Positions 19,287 through 29,349 of a stretch of 64,000 bases of DNA are shown here, one piece after another. The translations under genes and the position numbers were made by a program. The notes beneath the pieces are model-generated. The model ran no database searches. It saw nothing but the letters and a program-made list of their open reading frames with translations, and had not been told where the DNA came from. This DNA comes from Phaeosphaeria sp. MPI-PUGE-AT-0046c (taxonomy: Eukaryota > Ascomycota > Dothideomycetes > Pleosporales > Phaeosphaeriaceae). The stretch's first letter is position 1. Each line of letters begins with the position of its first letter. The DNA lies in assembly GCA_020747045.1 (NCBI GenBank), contig JAGTJN010000017.1, forward strand, positions 248,001-312,000, given 5' to 3'.

Positions 19287-22100
19287 ATGGCATTGTCGTC
19301 CTCGCAGATCTATGTAGCCACGTACAATACATCTGCGCCAAAGGCGAATACTACCGGCAGTGCCCGCAATCCCTTGCTGGAGACTACTTCTTCCTCACGA
19401 TGGCGCTTCGGCCGATCTACCACCAACCTTCGCGAGCCCGAGTCGCGGGTTTCCTCTTCTACAGGCAGTTCTTCGTCGATCCGTCGCGCAGTCTCTCCAG
19501 TCCCAAGTATTCCGAAAATTGAACGATCTTCCTCGAAAATGTCATTATTCAACTTGTTCAGCAAGCCAAAGGTCGAAAAGGCCCGCGGCCACACCGAGGT
19601 CGGTCTCGCGGTCCCGATGCGTCCACAGACTCCACCCAAGCCAGCTCCAGTGGTATCAACGCCCAAGTCTTCCTTGCGACAAAACCCATCGCCCTCTGTA
19701 CAACAATCAATACGAGCTCGATCCAGTCAAATATTCCGACCTATGTCCATGCGCCCACAGCCCCCACCGTCTAAGGAGGCGAAAGAATTTGGAAGCTGGG
19801 AGCCTCCACCACTGTTCCAGGCTTTCCCGCAATCCGTTAAGCATGCCACTGTGCAAGCATGCATATTCGCTCCGGAAGTTCTCATGCGCACACAAAGCCA
19901 AAGGCGACAGGCGGAATTGCTCCGAGAAAGAATAGATAGCGCTCGCGATCTGTCGATCATAACGGAAGACGGTGCTGACCCCAGAAACAAGTTAGAAAAG
20001 TCGCATAGACGGCTGATTTCGAACTCAGTTCTCAACCCGCCTGCGCTGGAACTGGTCAACAAGATTTACATACTCGTTACGTCGGGATTTGTTCTGCAAT
20101 ATGCCGGTGACGGCTCCTTTGACCGGATGCCTGAAAAGGTACTGAAATTGGGCAAGGACTCTGCAGCTTTTGCATGCGATTTAATACCAGGGAAGCACTG
20201 GGTACTACAAATTTCAAGCCATGCTCTCGATGATGGCACAAGCGAAGCTGGGCCCAGGAATTCGTTGCTGTCTCGACTTCGGTCACAGAATGCTATCACT
20301 CGGAAAGCAGCCACGAGCTTCTTGTTGGTGCTAGAGAGTGCCGAGGAAATGGATGCGTGGATGACTGTCGTGCGAAAAGAGATCGACAACCAAGGTGGAA
20401 ACAGGGTCAAAGGCGAAGCAAGTCGCGCATCGTCTTCTACAGACGACACCAGGGATTCCAGGTCTATCGACACGACAAGTCATCGCTATCTTGTGCAGCG
20501 CGATTCCAAGGCGCCCAGCAAGATCGTTCCCGTGGACTCGCCTCTCCAGTCTCAATATAGTTCGCCGCGCGTTCTCGCATCAGAGTGGGAATCGGGCCAA
20601 AGCGATCGAGCTCCCAGTATTGCTGAATCCTCTAGCGGACATTCCTACCGACTTGCGAACCAGCGACAATCGATTGAAACTCTCTCTATCGCTACAACAC
20701 CCGTATCACAAGATCAAATCCAGCTGGACTCCCTCCGCAGTCGCTCACGATTCTCGTACATGTCCAGCTCATCGATTTCGGGACCTGGCACGCGAAATAC
20801 CTCGCGGGATTCTTCCCCCGCTCCCAGATCGCCTATGCAAGATGGTTCCTCTCCAGCTGTCGAGCAAGATAGTTTGCGAAGCGCGATGTCCCTCAAGTCA
20901 TTCCATATGAATCCTACCAACAGCGTTGCCTCTCGGCGAAGATCGATGCAGCCATTGCCAGTGACCAATGAGCACTTTGTTCCATCAGTGGAACGGCCTG
21001 GCCTGCGTCAGCGACATTCTCTGTATGGACCTGCTTCGCCCACTATGCTCGACGAGCCACAATTAACCACAACGACCTCAATCGCGGCTGTCGAGCTCTC
21101 AACCGCTAAGCAGACTGGGGGAGCACAAGATCTACCACCGTTATCATCAACCGGTACCATATCTCGGTCACTTCATTCATATGGCCGGCGAGCACCGACA
21201 AGCGATGCCCTCGCTCAGGCACCATTATCTGTAGATGTCCAGGCTCAGCCCAATGCTCGCAGCTACAGTGCTCAGGGTCGACGAGACATTGTCTCTCCGC
21301 CTCCGAGTGTCCCAGCGCCAGCACCGCCAGTCTCTGCTTCGCATCCGTCGCTGCTCGTTGAGCAACCCAGGTTTTCACTTGCCATGGCATCAGTAAAACC
21401 ACAAGACGGGAAGACGCAGCATCGGATCTCGTCCAACCCTAAGCCTTTCCTTCGGCCAATTCCCGTTCGTCCCCAACAACAACATGCAGATCGGTCCAAA
21501 TCCAACCCTCGACGTCTGTCTTCACTTACACCCACACCCAGTGCAGCTCCCCAACGATTTAGTGTCAACCGATCGGTGACCGCTCCAGTTCAGCCATCGC
21601 ACGCTACAAATCCTGGGCCGACCTCACACCCAAACATGCTCGACGCAAATGGGCAGACTTTACCACCGCGCCGACCAATGTCAGTGCAGACTCGCACTTC
21701 ACCAGCACCTTTTCTCCTCTCCACCTCACGTCCAGTGCGGGCCATTGCATCAACACCATCTTTTGTACCCAGCACCAGAAGAACCTCGAATCCTCAGCTC
21801 AATGCACCTGACTTGCGGAGCGCCCCTGAGCAGCCATTACAGGCCGAGCCGAAATTCATCGCATCACGACGCAGCATGGCGAGTTATGGTCTCCCACCAC
21901 CTGCGCCCCCTCCAACAATGCCATTACCCACGCTCCCACCCAATGCTCCACTACCACCTCCGCCTCCAATGATGCCACTTCCGCCCGTCCCTGCGTCAGA
22001 CACGTCCTTTCCTGGTCCGCCACCGAATATGCCGCTCCCGGCGCCGCCAACCACTGCGCTTTCCACATCAATTTCGCCTTGGACCCCTGTCTCTATTTGA
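19287..22100 (+). CDS. PH-domain protein with polyproline tail
   Basis: Single-exon 937-residue protein. The start has a near-ideal context (GCCACCATGG at 19287). The first 150 residues are Ser-rich and disordered. A conserved block begins near 165 (EFGSWEPPPLFQAFPQSVKH), and a pleckstrin-homology-like fold covers about 250-370 (LELVNKIYILVTSGFVLQY, MPEKVLKLGKDSAAFACDL, KHWVLQI, FLLVLESAEEMDAWMTVV). The final Trp of a PH helix is present in DAWM. The middle 370-860 is Ser/Pro-rich with many SxxP stretches. Residues about 870-920 are a proline run (PPPAPPPTMPLPTLPP) of the kind bound by SH3, WW or profilin partners. A role in membrane-associated signalling or actin organisation is plausible but unproven. 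Confidence 0.85.
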   Translation: MALSSSQIYVATYNTSAPKANTTGSARNPLLETTSSSRWRFGRSTTNLREPESRVSSSTGSSSSIRRAVSPVPSIPKIERSSSKMSLFNLFSKPKVEKARGHTEVGLAVPMRPQTPPKPAPVVSTPKSSLRQNPSPSVQQSIRARSSQIFRPMSMRPQPPPSKEAKEFGSWEPPPLFQAFPQSVKHATVQACIFAPEVLMRTQSQRRQAELLRERIDSARDLSIITEDGADPRNKLEKSHRRLISNSVLNPPALELVNKIYILVTSGFVLQYAGDGSFDRMPEKVLKLGKDSAAFACDLIPGKHWVLQISSHALDDGTSEAGPRNSLLSRLRSQNAITRKAATSFLLVLESAEEMDAWMTVVRKEIDNQGGNRVKGEASRASSSTDDTRDSRSIDTTSHRYLVQRDSKAPSKIVPVDSPLQSQYSSPRVLASEWESGQSDRAPSIAESSSGHSYRLANQRQSIETLSIATTPVSQDQIQLDSLRSRSRFSYMSSSSISGPGTRNTSRDSSPAPRSPMQDGSSPAVEQDSLRSAMSLKSFHMNPTNSVASRRRSMQPLPVTNEHFVPSVERPGLRQRHSLYGPASPTMLDEPQLTTTTSIAAVELSTAKQTGGAQDLPPLSSTGTISRSLHSYGRRAPTSDALAQAPLSVDVQAQPNARSYSAQGRRDIVSPPPSVPAPAPPVSASHPSLLVEQPRFSLAMASVKPQDGKTQHRISSNPKPFLRPIPVRPQQQHADRSKSNPRRLSSLTPTPSAAPQRFSVNRSVTAPVQPSHATNPGPTSHPNMLDANGQTLPPRRPMSVQTRTSPAPFLLSTSRPVRAIASTPSFVPSTRRTSNPQLNAPDLRSAPEQPLQAEPKFIASRRSMASYGLPPPAPPPTMPLPTLPPNAPLPPPPPMMPLPPVPASDTSFPGPPPNMPLPAPPTTALSTSISPWTPVSI

Positions 22101-22562
22101 TTTTTATAGTATACCCCTAGTTTTGTGTTTGCTCTTGGTCAGGTTATCGGCGTTCAAACGGGTTCGAAAAAGAACAAAGTCGGTTCCTGGATGTCACGCC
22201 ATTATGCCCCGATATACCTCTATTCTTTTTTCATGTTCTGCGGGGCGCGCATGATACCATATCTGCTTCAGGGTTGGGGTTTCTTTGGGTTTGGACAGCC
22301 ACTTTGTATTACCATCACTATCATTCTGGGTTCTTATGTATTGATTTCATTACCAAGGATGGTTGCTCTTTGTCTAGACGAATTGCTGCAGAGCATGCAT
22401 GACTCCTGTGTTTTGGGTTCGGTTTCGGAAGGTTTGGTTGTGAGGCTTGTTGGATGACTGGGATCAAATGCATTTCATTCTAGCAACCTATCACCTAGCA
22501 CAGTCTCGTCGATTGCTACGCTTCAATCGCGCACTTCATAATCTAGACCATACCTCATTCCC
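22101..22562. other. Convergent intergenic region
   Basis: Contains a 110-codon open frame starting at 22125 that follows the PH gene stop by 24 nt. Its composition is not convincing and it is more likely 3' untranslated sequence. Nothing else seen. Confidence 0.5.
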
Positions 22563-23321
22563 TTAGTGCAAGCCAAACGCAACAGCAAACAAACCTAGCA
22601 CTCCGCCCACCGAGTACGTGATAGCAACAGCATCCACAGCACCCGTCGATGGCGTAGAGCTAGGAGCCGAACTCGCCGCGCTCCCAGCTCCAGCAGGGCT
22701 TGTTCGAGGGGGCCCCGTCGTGGCTGCAGAGCCCCCAGTCGACCTCTGTGCAGACGCACCGCTGCTTGTCACTGCGGCCGCCGTCCTCGATGCACTTCCA
22801 AGATCCCTCACAATCGAAAACGGTGCCTCTCCCAGCGAGGTGGCCCAGCATCCCAAATAGCTGTTTGCGCTATTCGCGCCAAGCGTGTTGACAAGCAGCG
22901 CAGTGTTGCAGTATCCCTGGTCACAGAAGAGGGATGTCTGGCTCGCGAAGAGAGTCCCCGCAGAGCACGAGGACCAGAAAGTGCATGAGGCGGAAGCGCA
23001 GCATTGTGCGAGGGAGCCGGAGCGAGACAACGTGGCGGGAAAGTCGCAGGAGCGGGCGTCGCTAACTACGTGCGGGGAAGAGGTGTTAGTCAAGTACTGT
23101 GCATGATTCCCTCCAAGTTGACATGTATTGTACAAAACGTGTCTGAACAGGAGGTGGGTGTGGAGAGTTGGATAACGGCACTCACATCCGGATGCGCTGA
23201 CGAAGCCCAGGAACGCAGGGTCATCCTGCCGGGGTGCGAGCTCAGCGCGGGCGGTAATCTGTGGGTCTGCGGCTGCGGCTGCGAGTGCGACGAGGCTGCC
23301 AATGACCGTGGTTGACTTCAT
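22563..23321 (-). CDS. GPI-anchored Cys-containing surface protein
   Basis: Exons 23186-23321 and 22563-23065 give 212 residues. The 120-nt intron (23066-23185, GTGAGT to CGTAG) is a multiple of three and free of stops, so the unspliced frame also reads through. Features in order are a signal peptide (MKSTTVIGSLVALAAAAA), a domain with eight cysteines (SCDFP, QCCASASC, WSSCSAG, LFCDQGYCNTALL, SYLGCWATSLGE), a Ser/Thr/Ala linker and a hydrophobic C-terminus (AITYSVGGVLGLFAVAFGLH) typical of a GPI signal. Eight cysteines recall CFEM, but the spacing does not fit. It is probably a wall or plasma-membrane protein of an ascomycete-specific family. Confidence 0.78.
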   Translation of the reverse strand: MKSTTVIGSLVALAAAAADPQITARAELAPRQDDPAFLGFVSASGCECRYPTLHTHLLFRHVLYNTCQLGGNHAQYLTNTSSPHVVSDARSCDFPATLSRSGSLAQCCASASCTFWSSCSAGTLFASQTSLFCDQGYCNTALLVNTLGANSANSYLGCWATSLGEAPFSIVRDLGSASRTAAAVTSSGASAQRSTGGSAATTGPPRTSPAGAGSAASSAPSSTPSTGAVDAVAITYSVGGVLGLFAVAFGLH

Positions 23322-23805
23322 GACTTGCTAATTGCAACTGATCAGTCAATGTCTTGGTGTGTTGTGTCAAATGTCAGATGAGTCGATACTGCGCGCCTGC
23401 CTTCGTCAAAGGGGGCGCGATGGATTTAATGCAGCGGTGCCGGTACCTGCAGCTCCGCGGCTGGCGGTATTAGCCAAATGAAGGCTACGGTGTACGGAAG
23501 GGACTAAACACAGCATGTGCTAATCGCGTTGGGGCTAGTCGACTGACCATGGGGAAATGAGATGCGAGGTGGGAATGTCTTTGGTTTGGAGAGTAGGCAG
23601 GGCTTGAATCCCTCCACCCTGGGCTTTACAATTGATAGGCATTCATAATCTTGCGCCAAGCCGTGATTTGTGCAGCCTGTCCACGAAAAATATAAGAGAT
23701 GCGTTTGGTATAGAACGTAGCAGTATTGAAAGGAGACTTCTAAATGGTTACAACGCTCCGATCTGCCTCGGTCACTCGCCCTTGAAGTATTGAACTACAC
23801 ACGAA
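23322..23805. other. Intergenic region
   Basis: Upstream of the GPI-protein gene and downstream of the ammonium transporter gene. A TATAAGAGATG stretch near 23691 is the only promoter-like item; no gene seen. Confidence 0.5.
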
Positions 23806-25450
23806 TCAATCCCGCTTCTCCGCCAAGACAGGAACCTCGACTCCTTCGTGGCTAGGAGCATCGCTAACGATACCTGACCTCGTCATCCCCGGCGTTGCAG
23901 CGCCATAGCCAGTCAATACTATCATGTCGCCTTCGGCATCATGAAAGTACTTGTAGTCCAGACCCAGCAGTTCTTCGTCTTCAGTCGCTCTAATGTGACA
24001 ACCAGGTATCTTGTTGATGATGAAGAGCAGGATAATTGAGATGACAAATGACCAAAGGGCACAAGTGCATGCCGCCGCTAGCTGGTATCCCATCTGCTTC
24101 CAGTTGCGATTCCACCACCCACCCTCATATGTATTGCTCACGCCATCCATTGCGGGCACGTAATCCGCGGCGAAGAAGCCTGTCAAAATATCACCGATAA
24201 AGCCTCCAACTCCGTGAATCGCGAATATGTCCAAACCCTCGTCGATGCGGAGAAGGTACTTATACTTGACGGTGAAATATGAGCAGCACGATGTCAGAGC
24301 CCCCACGAGGGCAGCAACATATATGGGGACGAAGCCAGCGGCGGGGGTGATGCCTACGAGGCCTGCAATTATGCCAGAGCAGAAGCCGATAATGGAGAAT
24401 TTGCCCGAAAATGCGTACTCGAGAAGCGTCCACGCTATGCCACCGCCGCAAGCTGCCAGGTTGGTGTTGCAGACAACGTAAATCGACCGGATGGACAAGT
24501 TGGCTGTGGAGGCACCTGTATCTTGTCAGCAACCAGCTCTGTCTTTCTGGCCGATCGCACACCTTGCGTAGGCTTACCATTGAAAGCATACCATCCAAAC
24601 CAGATCATAACCGTGCCCAACCCGACCAAGAACGGGTTGTGTGGCTTAAAGTGACACATTTTCGGATGATGAGACTCCTTGTGAGGATCACTGCGCGGGC
24701 CGAGCATAATTGCCCACGCAAGGGCAGAGAAGCCCGAGGCAATATGGACAGGGCCGGAGCCCGCGAAGTCATAGACACCGAGCTTGAGTTGGATTAGCAT
24801 CGGTAATAGCTCTAGCCACACAGCATCTAAAGAGTAGCATACCTTGTACAGCCAGCCGCTTGGGTTCCACTCGAAGTAGGCCAAAACATAATAGACGAAC
24901 GTAGTCCAACAGAGCAGGAAAAGCATGGAAGGCCACATACGGCCACGTTCAAGCATGGCTCCTGCCAGAATCATAGCTGTCGCTGTTACAAAAGTGAAGC
25001 CGAAACAAGCATACAAAATATCCGGGATGTCGGGATTGGCTAGAGAGGGGTAAGCCATGGTGTTGTGCAGGCCGGCCTTCGAGAGATCTCCAATGAAGGG
25101 CCCAGTTGTATGTGATTGATAGAGGGAATAGCCATAAACCCAAAATTGGATGCCGACCGCACAAGCGCAGAATAGGCTTTGGAATATCATCGTCAACGCA
25201 GCCTTTCGTCGATGCATCCCAGCATATAGGAAGCCAATCGCCGGTGTAATCTGCCTGGAAGATGTCAGTCACACACTCTAGGAAGTGTCTGCATGACTTA
25301 CCAGCATAGAATTGTACTGACGAGCATCCAGCAGAGATCGCCCTTGTCGTAAGGCGCGTTCAGATCCTGGGTCATAACATCGCCACCAGTAGGCATAACA
25401 GAATAATCGGGCCAATTGACGATTGGAGTAGGCGCTGGTACTTCCGCCAT
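23806..25450 (-). CDS. Ammonium transporter, Amt/Mep family
   Basis: Four exons (25302-25450, 24843-25254, 24578-24782, 23806-24515) give 491 residues. Introns are 47, 60 and 62 nt with GTAAGT, GTATGC and GTAAGC donors. The protein carries ammonium across the plasma membrane. Family marks are the N-terminal GDLCWMLVSTILCWQITPAI span, YAGMHRRKAAL, the signature DFAGSGPVHIASGFSALAWA, LGTVMIWFGWYAFNG, NTNLAACGGGIAW and FAIHGVGGFIGDILTGFFA. The two pore histidines are in DFAGSGPVHIASG and in AIHGVGG. The cytosolic tail after about 430 is acidic, as in Mep2/MeaA-type proteins. Length is normal. The 60-nt second intron keeps the frame open if retained. Confidence 0.95.
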
Positions 25451-25830
25451 CTTTCCTGATCATGTCAAGTTAGGTGAGGGGATTGTGTCGCAGACAAAAT
25501 TCTCGAGGCTGCGAGAAGGACGGAGTACACGGTTATGTACCCGCCCATGTGTACGCCTCTCACACATGTCTTGGCCGCGAAACCTAGCCACACTCTGTTT
25601 GCGCTTATCAGTGTAACAGCTGTGTCATGGTCCAATGAGATGTCTTCCGCTGCTCGAAAAGCACCAAGGGTGGGAACACAGTGCCATGTATGGAATAGTG
25701 GAGACGTTGACATGGTTTCTTATCATGCAGTTCCCCAGAGTCGGAGAGGAGCAGCAAACCGTGCCAAGGGGGCGGAGCGCGGAAGCCAAGTTGTGTATCC
25801 GTATCTCTTGGCGAGATAACGTCGCGTGGG
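25451..25830 (-). promoter_or_regulatory. Upstream region of the ammonium transporter with GATA-type sites
   Basis: On the gene strand TGATAA occurs at 25605-25610 and 25720-25725, and AGATAA on the plus strand at 25813-25818. GATA-factor sites of this kind mediate nitrogen metabolite control (AreA/Nit2) in filamentous fungi, which fits an ammonium transporter. Binding is inferred from sequence only. Confidence 0.42.
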
Positions 25831-25874
25831 GTGCGACAGTGACATTAATGCCGAGCGTGAATGGCGGTACGCTG

Positions 25875-27885
25875 TCAGCCACTCTTTGCAACGAGCTTCC
25901 AACATTTTTGCATGCCAGTGGACAAAGTTTCTTGGTCCATGGAGTCGGTATCGACCCATTTTCGAGCGGGCGAGCCCACACAGTCATCGATGAGGCTTGT
26001 TAAGTCATCACAGAGTACCCTAAAGTGCAAGGCATGCATTGTAAGCCTTATGTGAGTGAAGACGTGCACAAGTGGTGCATATGCACCAACAAGCTGCGCT
26101 TCTTCAATGCTGACGTTTGCCAACCTGAGGCTTAACATGTGCGTCATGGCTTGGGTTTTGCAAACTGCCGGCGTAACTTTTGGCATCTGAAGCATGTTTT
26201 GCGGGAATTGCCTAGATATGAGTATTCAGTAAGAATCGGAGACGTAATCACGAAGGCCCGAAAGCTGCACGCCCAGCCGGATTTGGACAGAATTCCGGGT
26301 CCATGTCAACATGTTGGCGAATGCCTGTCTTACGTACCACAATGATGCGAGCAGACCTGTATCCGCCGTTAGATGCGATACTCGCGGTACAACGATAACC
26401 ACATACCTTTGGCTGGTCGTTGTTCAATGAGCCATTTACTTTGCCCAGCGGATGAACAGGCCTCGATGATGCAAACAACGCACTCATCTTCGGCCGCCTT
26501 CTTCTTCGCTACTTTCTTCGGAAACAGTGAACAGTACGCAATTGACGAGACCATGGAGGCCTCTGAAACAGGGATGGATGGGGATACTTTACGCTTACTG
26601 GCGACACCAGTTTTGCCAGGATCCACGACGTGCTTGATTCCATCATCCACGATAGAGGCGCCTGGTTTGGAAGCGGCAACGCCGAAGTAGTGTGAAATCG
26701 TGTTGTTCTGTTTTGCTGAAACTTTCCGCTTCTTGGTCGGCTGCGTCCTATCGACTTCATCTCTCTCGATCGGTATGGCCAGCAACTCCTCGGTCGTTAA
26801 TGGCTCGCAAAGCTTGCACGCATCCTCAATGTCCTCTACTGCCATCATGGACCGTTGCTTAACTGATAGCAATTGGCCTTCGCCGAAAGCCCTGCACGTT
26901 GACTGAACGGGACACTCGGCGCATTGCGGCTTTGGCGTACATATCGTAGAGCCGAGCTCCATCATTGCTTGATTCCAATTGCCAGGTATGGCGCTCGTGT
27001 CTGTTTCCGACAAGTTCGATACATGCTTGATCAAGCGGTCGGCTTCTTCCCAGAGGATGTCTGACGCCTTTTTATCCTTTGCGTCCACATATAATCCAAG
27101 CTGTCGGCTGAGAACGCGTGCTACGTTGCCGTCTAACACAGGCTCCGCTTCTCCAAAAGCGATGCTTGACACGGCGCCAGCAGTGTACCTTCCGATACCC
27201 GGGAACTCCTGTAAGTCTATTGCCTTGCTCGGAAGTGGACAACACAAGCCAGCAGATCTTGATTTTGCAATCATGGCTTTGGCGCCTTCATGAAGTCGCG
27301 TTGCCCGGGAATAATACCCGAGTCCTTTCCACGCCGCCAAGACGTCGTCGTGCTTTGCTTCGGCAAGATCTTGCACGGTTGGCCAGTTGGAAACCCAAGT
27401 GTTGAAATAAGGAATAACTGTTGACACTCGAGTCTGCTGAAGCACTGGAGCAATGGTAAGCGCAGTCCTCTAAGCATGAGTGTCAAAGCAAAATGGGACG
27501 GTGCATTTCAAGTGGACTGCCCGGGCGGCTTGCCACCCGTATCTTACTTACTAACTTCGCTCACCCAAACTTCATATGCTCTCCGACCAAGAATCTTGCC
27601 CAGCTCCTCGTCACGTCCTTCAAAGTCTTTCGGGTCGATCCATGGCTTCCGCCACGGCATGTTTCGTGTTTCTTCTACAATACTAAACCAATCAAGAAGG
27701 GCTTTACATCCAGCGTAGCCCTCCAGAAGAAGCGGATAGTGATAAGCCGTGTGATGGGCACGTGATGGTGGCACAGCTGCTGAATGCGTCTTTTCAGGAG
27801 TCGGTATCGTGATTTCTGTCTTCTTAGGTGTTCGGGCAGCCCTGGTCGCCCTGCTGGCCTTGGTGGAAGTCTTGTGCGGCGCCAT
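25875..27885 (-). CDS. myh1: A/G-specific adenine DNA glycosylase (MutY homologue)
   Basis: Removes adenine mispaired with 8-oxoguanine in base-excision repair. Four exons (27552-27885, 26407-27444, 26338-26356, 25875-26211) give 575 residues. The third exon is only 19 nt and encodes GLLASLW. Starting at the in-frame Met at 28059 would give 633 residues. Marks are the N-terminal NMPWRKPW, EVWVSEVMLQQTRV, HhH LQEFPGIGRYTAGAV, the catalytic Asp in VLDGNVARVLSR, WNQAMMELGSTICTPKPQC, and a C-terminal NUDIX-like domain (VHVFTHIRLTMHALHFRV, LSTGMQKCWKLV). Iron-sulphur cysteines are spaced C-x5-C-x2-C-x5-C, one residue shorter in the first gap than the E. coli enzyme. The linker has KKRKVSAK, a nuclear-signal-like stretch. 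Confidence 0.93.
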
Positions 27886-28399
27886 TGCGCGAAAGCGTCG
27901 TAAATGTCGTGTGCTTGGGTTTACGATGGTTCCGCTCCTACGCGTAAGACGTGAATGGGCGAACACGCTAGACACGCGCCTTAGCGTGACATGATGAACC
28001 GATGAACCGAACTTTCTCCAGATCAAGGGCAATGTCAACTTGCTGACGTCAAAACGCATCCTGTCCTGATGCAGTAGGTAACGAAGTGCGCGGGTCCATT
28101 ATCAGATCCACCCATCTCAACATAATCCGCTACTCCCTGCTCGCGATGCTCGAAACCGCCTATCAAAGAAAGCAGGGCGTCCACGTCAGTCTCTTTGAGT
28201 TTGTCTGCCAATGCAACACCCGCCGATGCTTATGGATCGGTATGGTCGTATACTTCATGATCAAGTATAAATGTGGAGTACTATAAACAATACAACAAGA
28301 AGTGCCTGAAACCGTTGCTGTGCTCCCGACGTCAAACGCAACGCACCAATCATTCCAGCCGCACGATTAAACCTGCAACAAGAGCTACGCAGCCACAGA
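27886..28399. other. Upstream region of the MutY gene
   Basis: Positions 27886-28059 are in frame with the glycosylase and read as an Arg/Ser-rich, almost acid-free extension that could be a mitochondrial targeting form. The rest (28060-28399) holds a 66-codon frame without recognisable content. Confidence 0.5.
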
Positions 28400-29285
28400 A
28401 AGTCATCATCTTCAGCCCAACAGGCGCCGTAGGTTGCGCCGCGGTGCACACGTTTACCTCGTCATGCGAGACACCAACACATCCATCGCTGGCCTCGACA
28501 CTTCGGATGCCGGCAACACTCGCGTCCGAGCAGATCTCTTCGAACCATCTTCCCTAGCACGAGCGGTTCAAGAATCATCTGCAACCCTCGCATTGTCTAC
28601 TGTCTCTCTACAAGCCAGGATCATATAGCAGGCTCCTGCGTGGCTCTGAATGACGAAGGTATATAGTACGCTGTGTTGCTGTCTTCGTATAAAGTCGCAA
28701 TAATTGCACGACACTTCAATATGTAAAATATCGTAGCTGCAGGTCACGCAAAGACTGAAATCGCGCTTGAAGATTCAGGCCTTGTATATGCCGCCGTATA
28801 GCCTGCGTACTTCAGCTCAAACCTTTTCTAGAACCTGAAAGAGATCAAGGTCGGCGAGGTGGGACTGCTCTACTCGGATATAACTTTCGAGTATCTAGCG
28901 CCCAGTGACATTGGCGCTGTTTATGGAACTCTTCTCCTTAAGCGGCACTTCCAGGAGCCTAATGAAGGCGCGCGATCGAAGGCGCGCGACCTATGTAGTC
29001 CTGGAATTGTTATGTCAGCGGCGTTGGCATGAGATCATGGCGCACACACTGAGTCGAGAGATCAAGGTGAAGGTGATCAGCAAAGCGGAGCGACGGGAGA
29101 AGCATATTTACATGCTGAGACCAGCGCTCGATGCGTTGCTGAAGGATTTGAGGAGCAGTCATGAAGGACATTATATGCACAAAGGATTGTACGAGGAGGC
29201 AGTGGACAATGTGAGCAAGTATAAAGAGGCGGAGCCGATGAGGTTTGAAGAATTGGCAGAGGCAAACAAGGAGACATACGCATGA
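28400..29285 (+). pseudogene. Decayed NmrA-like NAD(P)-binding protein gene
   Basis: Pieces of one NmrA/isoflavone-reductase-type protein are spread over all three plus frames in the correct order. They are KVIIFSPTGAVG (dinucleotide-binding start) near 28400; RGAHVYLVMRDTNTSIAGLD and LFEPSSLARAVQESSATLAL to about 28600; DHIAGS, AGHAKTEIALEDSGLVYAAV then a stop and PAYFSSN near 28745-28820; EIKVGEVGLLYSDITFEYLA and DIGAVYGTLLLKRHFQEP to about 28960; and TLSREIKVKVI plus RPALDALLKDLRSSHEGHYM to the stop at 29285. At least three frameshifts and two in-frame stops exclude a working product. Base composition is normal, so decay was mainly by indels. Family members are redox sensors or reductases. 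Confidence 0.8.
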
Positions 29286-29349
29286 ATGGTCGATGATAAC
29301 GTATCCGTTGCACTGCTTTACCATTTGTGCTCTGATATACAGCATGAGT

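Noticed and set aside
22125..22457. 110-codon frame just after the PH-domain gene, with hydrophobic stretches
   Set aside because: Starts 24 nt past the stop, lacks recognisable features and fits 3' untranslated sequence; a splice into it would need to skip a good stop codon.
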